Source: CAZEHJ01 sp964512485 (lineage in GTDB: Bacteria > Bacteroidota > Rhodothermia > Rhodothermales > UBA10348). From it: DNA of 29,314 bases. Below the pieces are notes generated by a model. That model did not search any database and was not told where the DNA came from. It was given only the letters and a program-made list of their open reading frames with translations. The DNA lies in contig CAZEHJ010000045.1 in the NCBI GenBank assembly GCA_964512485.1, positions 1 to 29,314 of the forward strand. The letters run 5' to 3'. This document shows, one piece after another, positions 24,120 through 29,314 of the stretch. How positions within the stretch are numbered: position 1 is the stretch's first letter; each line of letters starts with the position of its first letter. The translations under genes and the position numbers were made by a program.

Positions 24120-24908
24120 CTACCGCGCGGCTTCGAAGATGCCGCATTCTCTCGAGTGCTTCAGGTAGGTTTCGAAGGCCACCCGTGCCTCATCGGAGAT
24201 CCGGAAGCGAGGATGCCCGAACACATTGCGACGAACAAATTTGTGCCAACCGTAGGCGAGCAAATCTTTCGGAGTGTTTCTCATGCGTCGAATGAAATGC
24301 TCCTGTTCCCACAGATTGTCACCATGGAAATAGCGCAGGTGAAGGTGCGAATCAGCCATCGGCATGATGTGATACTTGCGTGATCGCCACTCGTTTTTAT
24401 ACGTCGTGTCGGAGGTTCGTCTTAAAGCCGGAAACCGCACGTCGTCGTCACGCAGATGCATGATCGTTGGCGGGACACCGCCATCAAGCAGACCATAAAA
24501 CGGATGATCGAAATAGTCCGGATTGTCGACGTGCATGAGAGTCGCGTAGAGCGTGACGGCATCCGCGTCGTTGGAAGACAGGGCAGCATGTTGCCGGGTC
24601 AACCGATCAGGTGATGACCAGTCGTCGTCATCCCATTGTGGCACGACCACTTCACCACGAACCAATTCGAGTGACTGATTTCGGAGCGCTCCGATGGTCG
24701 TTTCGGAATTGTTTTCGACGTGCTGGTATCGGACTTCGCCGTACGGAATATCTGTCAGGAGACCATCCATCGGGGCTTTTCCGTTGTCCAGAACTACCAG
24801 CTCTTTGTTCTGCCACGTCTGCGCACTGTAAGACTTTATCGCCCTCCGACACAAAGTGTGACGGTCGGCGGTAACCATGACGCAGCTGATGAGGGGTTGT
24901 GAAGGCAT
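24120..24908 (-). CDS. GT2-family glycosyltransferase
   Basis: A GT-A fold protein of 262 residues when started at the ATG at 24908. This places the family's first strand at the usual position (PLISCVMVTADR, 5-16), followed by RRAIKSYSAQTWQNKELVVL. The metal/nucleotide-binding acidic motif is WDDDDW (92-97). The frame is open to an ATG at 24980 (286 aa), but the extra 24 residues look atypical. The C-terminal half is specific to this protein and rich in His/Arg. Substrates are unknown. No partner gene adjoins it on the same strand in the visible sequence. Confidence 0.8.
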   Translation of the reverse strand: MPSQPLISCVMVTADRHTLCRRAIKSYSAQTWQNKELVVLDNGKAPMDGLLTDIPYGEVRYQHVENNSETTIGALRNQSLELVRGEVVVPQWDDDDWSSPDRLTRQHAALSSNDADAVTLYATLMHVDNPDYFDHPFYGLLDGGVPPTIMHLRDDDVRFPALRRTSDTTYKNEWRSRKYHIMPMADSHLHLRYFHGDNLWEQEHFIRRMRNTPKDLLAYGWHKFVRRNVFGHPRFRISDEARVAFETYLKHSRECGIFEAAR

Positions 24909-25177
24909 GAGTCTTAATCGATCAACGATAGGATGTTGATTCAGCGCAATCCGTCCGAATTTTTCAATTCTGTCCCGCAAACGGGTCAGGGTGCGTAAAA
25001 AATGTTCAAATAAACATCCGCATTGGCGCCAAATTTACTCAACAAATGTCTATTCAGAGTGAAGTTGAGGCAATTCGGGAGCCAAAAATTCGTTTCTGAT
25101 ATGTTGGGCATGAGAATTGCCCTGTTCAGGGCCAAATAAAATGTTGCTTTTCAGTCGTTGCTCACGGCTTTCTTCTT
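24909..25177. other. Divergent intergenic region, GT2 / DUF3047 genes
   Basis: About 270 bp without a convincing gene. It contains the palindrome TTGGCGCCAA (25023-25032) and a small hairpin GCCCTG-TT-CAGGGC (25119-25132). Both are possible operator or leader structures for the flanking genes. No consensus promoter stands out. Confidence 0.35.
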
Positions 25178-25984
25178 ATGAGGCTTTTTTCAGCATTATA
25201 TCAACCAGCGAGCCTGTATCGGCAAATACAGGCCCATCGTCTGGTTCTCGCCTACCGGCTGATGCTTGCGGGAGCATTGCTATATGCTTCGGCTCCGGCA
25301 AATGCCCAGTCTCAACCGGATTCCTTCCCTGGTTCGACCATCAAAGACGGGCAAATCATGATTGACGATTTTGAATCGTATTCGGATGGAGCCCTGCCCG
25401 TTGGATGGAAGGCGCAGCTGAACGGAAGGCTCGTTCCGTTGACACACGAATTCGTCAATGACTCGGAGTGGTTTTATGTGCAGCGCGAAAGTGGCAACGG
25501 TTTTGCCCGCGCCTTCGCCGATGGCGAGGCCGTTCACGTAAACAAGCGCAACGGAGATGGATTCGATTGGGATGTTCGAACTCATCCGTACCTGTCCTGG
25601 CAATGGAGAGCGAACGAGCTTCCCGAAGGTGCCCGCGAGGACAATGACCGGCTCAACGATTCGGGAGCGGGTCTTTATGTCGTGTTTGCCATGGAAGGAC
25701 GAATCATCCGGCGACCAAAGGCAATCAAGTACGTCTACAGCACCACGCTTCCCGTTGGGACGACCGTCTCGTTCGGTAAACTGAAAGTTATCGTAGTCGA
25801 CAGCGGGAAAGACGGCACAGGATCGTGGAAGAGCGTGAAGCGAAATGTCGTAGAAGACTACCGAATGGTCTTTGGCGGAGATCCTCCTTCAAAACCACTC
25901 TATCTGCGTCTCTGGTCGGACTCGGATGACACTGAGTCAGTGTCGATGGCAGATTTCGACAACGTCATGCTGTCAGATAAGTAG
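25178..25984 (+). CDS. Secreted DUF3047-family protein
   Basis: A 268-residue exported protein. A signal peptide is visible with hydrophobic core LMLAGALLYASAPANA and a probable cleavage after ANA (near residue 43). The mature part begins with IDDFESYSDGALPVGWKA, a beta-rich carbohydrate-binding-like opening. It then carries the DUF3047 signatures HPYLSWQWRANELPEGA (136-152), AGLYVVFA, IKYVYSTTLPVG, the VEDYRMVFGGDPP region and LRLWSDSDDTESVSMADFDN. The family has no established function; its fold suggests ligand or glycan binding in the periplasm. Start at ATG 25178 leaves a long n-region; an ATG at 25262 would remove all basic residues ahead of the hydrophobic core and is less likely. It is convergent with uvrA. 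Confidence 0.85.
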   Translation: MRLFSALYQPASLYRQIQAHRLVLAYRLMLAGALLYASAPANAQSQPDSFPGSTIKDGQIMIDDFESYSDGALPVGWKAQLNGRLVPLTHEFVNDSEWFYVQRESGNGFARAFADGEAVHVNKRNGDGFDWDVRTHPYLSWQWRANELPEGAREDNDRLNDSGAGLYVVFAMEGRIIRRPKAIKYVYSTTLPVGTTVSFGKLKVIVVDSGKDGTGSWKSVKRNVVEDYRMVFGGDPPSKPLYLRLWSDSDDTESVSMADFDNVMLSDK

Positions 25985-26002
25985 GATCACGGCTTCTGCT
26001 CG

Positions 26003-26018
26003 AGTTCTCTAGAGAACT
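26003..26018. repeat. 16-bp perfect palindrome over the uvrA stop codon
   Basis: AGTTCTCTAGAGAACT is its own reverse complement. The uvrA stop codon (26009-26011, minus strand) lies at its centre. It sits 19 bp after the end of the convergent DUF3047 gene. No loop and no T-tract, so it is not a standard intrinsic terminator; it could be a binding site or a weak cruciform. Confidence 0.5.
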
Positions 26019-28873
26019 TCCTTCAGGTACCGGCCAGTGTGGCTCGCTTCGGTAGCAGCCACATCTTCAGGCGTGCCGGCAGCCACGATGAACCCTCCCT
26101 TCACGCCCCCGTCTGGACCGAGATCGATGACATGATCTGCGGACTTGATGACGTCGATGTTATGCTCAACAACAATGACCGAATGTCCTTTTTCAATAAG
26201 CGCATCGAAGGCAGCCAGGAGCTTCTTGATGTCGTCAAAGTGCAGTCCGGTCGTGGGCTCGTCAAAAATATAGAGAGTACGATCCCGCGAAACCCTTCCC
26301 AGATGAGACGCCAGTTTGATACGCTGTGCTTCTCCTCCGGAAAGTGTATTCGAAGGCTGACCAAGGCTGAGGTACCCCAGGCCGATATCACTCAGTACTT
26401 TCAGCTTGCGTACAAGAGATTTGTCTGTTGAAAAGAATTCGACGGCATCTTCAATCGTCATTTCCAGGACTTCGTCGATGCTTTTGCCCTGATAACGGAT
26501 TTCCAGAACGTCCTGCTTGTATCGTTTTCCCTTACACGCCTCGCATTCCAGGAATAGATCAGCCAGGAACTGCATTTCAATTTTGACCACTCCCTCGCCC
26601 TGGCACGTTTCGCACCGTCCACCCGGGACGTTGAAGGAGAAATACCCGGGTTTATATCCTCGGATTCTAGCCTGATACGTGTTGGCGAACAATCCACGGA
26701 TGGCATCAAACGCTTTCACATATGTGGCGGGGTTTGATCGGGGCGACCTGCCGATAGGTGACTGATCCACCATCTCAATCTGGTCAATGAGTTGATGACC
26801 TCGAATCGCCGTGTGACGGCCGACCTTGGCATCGCCCGAATGCGTTCCCTTCAATTTGGCCAGTCCCTTGAACAACGTGTCGTGAACAAGCGTGGACTTT
26901 CCGGATCCGCTCACGCCCGTAACACACACCATCATCCCGAGAGGAAAAGAGATACTGACCCGTTTCAGGTTATGTTGCCGTGCTTCCTCAATGGAAATCT
27001 GATTTTTCTCTTCAATCGCCCGTCGCTGTTTGGGCACTTCGATCTTCTTTGTACCGCTCAAATAGGCTCCCGTGAGGGACGCCGGATCTTTCAGGATGTC
27101 ACTGATGGGACCACGGGCTACTATGTGCCCGCCATGGCGCCCGGCTCCCGGACCAAGGTCCACGATATAGTCGGCACGCTGCATCATTTCCGACTCATGC
27201 TCGACCACCAGGACCGTATTGCCGATGTCGCGCAGGTGTTCGAGAATCGAAATAAGTCGATCCGTATCCCTTGAGTGTAATCCAATGGAGGGTTCGTCCA
27301 GCACGTAGAGCGATCCGACAAGGGATGAACCCAGCGAAGTCGCGAGGTGAATGCGCTGACTCTCGCCTCCGGAAAGTGTCTGGCTCAATCGATCCAGGGT
27401 CAGATAGTCCAGCCCCACGTCAACGAGGTATCGGAGGCGTTTCTGCAACTCCTCGACGATGCGAGAGGCGATGGCGAGGTCGTGATCACTCAGTTCAAGC
27501 GAATCGAAAAACGTACGCGCGTCGGCAGTATTCATTTCGCAGATCTGCCCGATCGTGTGATCGGCGACATGCACATATCCCGCTTCTTTCCTCAGTCTCG
27601 AACCGTTGCAACTGGCACAGGTCGAATATCCCCGGAAGCGGGCATGAAAGATGCGATAGTGCATCTTGTAGTTATTCTTTTCGAGATGTCGAAAAAGCCC
27701 GAAAATGCCCGCGTAGTCTGCCTTTCCTTCCCACACGAGTTCTCGAGAGGCGTCGCTGAGCTGGCTGAACGGTATATCAATATTGATTCGTTCATCCGCT
27801 GCCACACGGATCAGCGCGCGGAAGTATTTGCTGTAGCTCTCTCCGCGAAACGGGGCGATGGCTCCTTGCCGGATCGACAATTCTGGATCGGGGATGACCA
27901 ATTCTGGGTCGATACCTGTCGTTCGGCCGAAACCCTGACACGTCGGACACGCACCAATGGGGGAGTTGAACGAGAAGAGGTGCGCCGACGGCTCCTCAAA
28001 TCGAATTCCGTCGTGCTCAAAAAATTGTGAAAAGGTGTTGGGTTTGGCCGAATCCGCTGCCATCGCGACGCAGTACCCCCGGCCTTCGGCAAATGCCTGT
28101 TCCACAGAATCAGCGATGCGTGATTCCAGCGCTTCATCTCCCTTTTTTGCAACCAGACGATCCACCAGCACAAGAAGCCGATCTTTGGCTACGCGGATTT
28201 CGTCGGGACTCGTCTCATTGAGATCGATGATGGTCTCGGTGGCTCCTTTTTCCGCCTGTTTGGCCGTGGGCTGAACCAGAATTCGAAAGAACCCACGCTG
28301 CTGCAGGGCTCCCAATTCCTTTTGCAGGCTGGCTTTTCTGTGCGACGGAAAAGGAAAGCAGATGTAAAAACGTGCTCCATCGTCGAACTCACTTAACAGC
28401 TCGCGTGCCGTCGACCTGGGAGAATCTCTTGTGACCTCTTCACCGGAGATGGGCGAAATGGTTCGACCTATTCGGGCAAAGAGGAGCCGAAGGTGATCAT
28501 AAATTTCAGTCTGAGTGGATACTGTAGATCTCGGATTTTTTGAAACAGTCTTCTGCTCAATCGCTATGGCGGGAGCGAGGCCGGAAATGATGTCCACATC
28601 CGGTTTGTCCATCCGCTCGAGGAACTGACGGGCATAGGCGCTCAGGCTTTCGACGTATCGGCGTTGGCCTTCGGCGTAGATGGTGTCGAAAGCGAGAGAG
28701 GACTTACCCGATCCGGAGGGACCGGTAAATACGATCAGTTTCCCCCGGGGTAGGTCCAGATCCACTCCCTGAAGATTATGCTGTCTTGCACCCCGGACCG
28801 TAATGGTCCTTGCTCCGGGCTTGCGTCCGGTTTTCGTCTGTTTAGCCGATTGGGTTTTTGTGTTGCCTGCCAA
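26009..28873 (-). CDS. uvrA: Excinuclease ABC subunit A
   Basis: UvrA is the damage-sensing ATPase of nucleotide excision repair and loads UvrB. The 954-residue protein contains two ABC modules. The first has Walker A GPSGSGKS (51-58) followed by the UvrA-specific SLSAYARQFLERMDKPDVD. The second has GVSGSGKST (653-661). Both signatures are present (LSGGESQRI and LSGGEAQRI). The cysteine pairs CPTC/CASC and the C-terminal zinc module (CETCQGEG and CEACKGKRY) are intact. The protein begins with TTG, followed by a short lysine-rich leader before TITVRGARQHNLQGV, the usual start of the fold. It stands alone on the minus strand; its transcription-coupled partner Mfd is encoded about 15 kb away. 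Confidence 0.97.
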   Translation of the reverse strand: MAGNTKTQSAKQTKTGRKPGARTITVRGARQHNLQGVDLDLPRGKLIVFTGPSGSGKSSLAFDTIYAEGQRRYVESLSAYARQFLERMDKPDVDIISGLAPAIAIEQKTVSKNPRSTVSTQTEIYDHLRLLFARIGRTISPISGEEVTRDSPRSTARELLSEFDDGARFYICFPFPSHRKASLQKELGALQQRGFFRILVQPTAKQAEKGATETIIDLNETSPDEIRVAKDRLLVLVDRLVAKKGDEALESRIADSVEQAFAEGRGYCVAMAADSAKPNTFSQFFEHDGIRFEEPSAHLFSFNSPIGACPTCQGFGRTTGIDPELVIPDPELSIRQGAIAPFRGESYSKYFRALIRVAADERINIDIPFSQLSDASRELVWEGKADYAGIFGLFRHLEKNNYKMHYRIFHARFRGYSTCASCNGSRLRKEAGYVHVADHTIGQICEMNTADARTFFDSLELSDHDLAIASRIVEELQKRLRYLVDVGLDYLTLDRLSQTLSGGESQRIHLATSLGSSLVGSLYVLDEPSIGLHSRDTDRLISILEHLRDIGNTVLVVEHESEMMQRADYIVDLGPGAGRHGGHIVARGPISDILKDPASLTGAYLSGTKKIEVPKQRRAIEEKNQISIEEARQHNLKRVSISFPLGMMVCVTGVSGSGKSTLVHDTLFKGLAKLKGTHSGDAKVGRHTAIRGHQLIDQIEMVDQSPIGRSPRSNPATYVKAFDAIRGLFANTYQARIRGYKPGYFSFNVPGGRCETCQGEGVVKIEMQFLADLFLECEACKGKRYKQDVLEIRYQGKSIDEVLEMTIEDAVEFFSTDKSLVRKLKVLSDIGLGYLSLGQPSNTLSGGEAQRIKLASHLGRVSRDRTLYIFDEPTTGLHFDDIKKLLAAFDALIEKGHSVIVVEHNIDVIKSADHVIDLGPDGGVKGGFIVAAGTPEDVAATEASHTGRYLKEVL

Positions 28874-29231
28874 GACGGTTCGAGATTAAAAATCCAGAAT
28901 GAATGGTCCGGCGCCCTGGCGTAGGCCAACCATGCTGGTGGGTTGGTTTTTCCGCTGGCGCAAACAACAGGAACGCACGAATGACCAAATGGATGCCGCC
29001 GGGGGCGACCCAAAAAGTCGACGACGCGCCTGAGGATGATGTCGACAGGCAAGAAAAGGAATGGGGATGCTCATTTTCTACATGTCACATATGGAGCGAT
29101 TCACGTATTCCGACACTCTTTTACCTACCGCCCGTAGAGCGGAACAGGTCAATCAGGGCAGGTGTAGGAGAGGTCCTCATCTCGGAAGCTGCCCACACTG
29201 AAGCTTTCACGCTCCTCAATTTCGTGTCGTT
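28874..29231. other. 358-bp region between divergent uvrA and batA-like genes
   Basis: Nothing here can be assigned as a gene with confidence. A 33-codon frame from 28932 (starts MLVGWFFRWRKQQ) and a 32-codon frame from about 29040 exist but look unrelated to known proteins and lack ribosome binding sites. The region should contain the uvrA promoter and that of the batA-like gene. Confidence 0.4.
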
Positions 29232-29314
29232 ATGACATTTCTGAATCCGCTAATTCTACTGGGTCTGGCGGCAGCGGCAATTCCACTGATCATTCACCTG
29301 TTCAACTTCAGGCG
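29232..29314 (+). CDS. BatA-like aerotolerance regulator N-terminal domain (partial)
   Basis: The first 27 codons read MTFLNPLILLGLAAAAIPLI followed by IHLFNFR, and the gene runs off the window. This hydrophobic opening with the NPxxLxGLxxxxIPxxIHLxNxR pattern is the N-terminal BatA-type domain. It heads membrane proteins with a von Willebrand A domain, or large DUF4159-like proteins, common in Bacteroidota and relatives and usually in clusters with MoxR ATPases. Which subtype this is cannot be told from 27 residues. Confidence 0.8.
   Translation, partial: MTFLNPLILLGLAAAAIPLIIHLFNFR

Noticed and set aside
28903..29235. 110-codon plus-strand frame before the batA-like gene
   Set aside because: It begins without a ribosome binding site, has a compositionally odd translation, and ends inside the batA-like start; no family resemblance.

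Overview
The window looks like a chromosomal piece of a bacterium from a metagenomic or draft assembly; it contains two 100-N scaffold gaps. GC content is moderate. Clear Shine-Dalgarno sequences are rare, and several core genes start with TTG or GTG (yidC, mnmG, mfd, uvrA and probably recF; rsmG with GTG). Scarce Shine-Dalgarno signals, a BatA-type gene and the flavour of the proteins suggest the Bacteroidota/Rhodothermota/Balneolota neighbourhood. That taxonomic reading is an inference from style, not from a database match.

Left part (1-7919): a tRNA-Val(TAC) gene on the minus strand, then a co-directional cluster rpmH, rnpA, yidC, mnmE, mnmG, rsmG and a WYL-domain regulator. This is the classic origin-proximal gene order of many bacteria. 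It carries two ParB-binding (parS) sequences: a perfect one between mnmG and rsmG and a 15/16 match inside mnmE. The parA/parB genes that often follow rsmG are not there; a WYL regulator occupies the place. yidD is also missing between rnpA and yidC.

Central part (7920-18999): mfd and murQ on the minus strand, with recF divergent from them. Then comes a 9-bp tandem repeat interrupted by an assembly gap, an M48 lipoprotein metalloprotease, a convergent MaoC-type hydratase, and a large RND/MMPL-family exporter.

Right part (19000-29314): an envelope-oriented region. A minus-strand cluster has a flippase-like membrane protein and two GT4 glycosyltransferases, probably for a glycolipid or a lipid-linked glycan. 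Divergent from it is a two-gene membrane module: a small anchored protein with a WPFSxYPMFS-like motif overlapping an HTTM-like protein. After a second assembly gap come a GT2 glycosyltransferase, a secreted DUF3047 protein, uvrA, and the first 27 codons of a BatA-like gene running off the window.

Functionally the window combines ribosome, RNase P and tRNA modification, membrane insertion, DNA repair (mfd, recF, uvrA), cell-wall recycling (murQ) and envelope lipid or glycan metabolism. I found no CRISPR array, transposase, prophage or recognisable defence island. The most notable signals are the parS pair without parAB, the long GC hairpin inside mnmG, identical 55-bp sequences flanking the first gap, palindromes at convergent gene ends, and the poorly characterised HTTM-like module.
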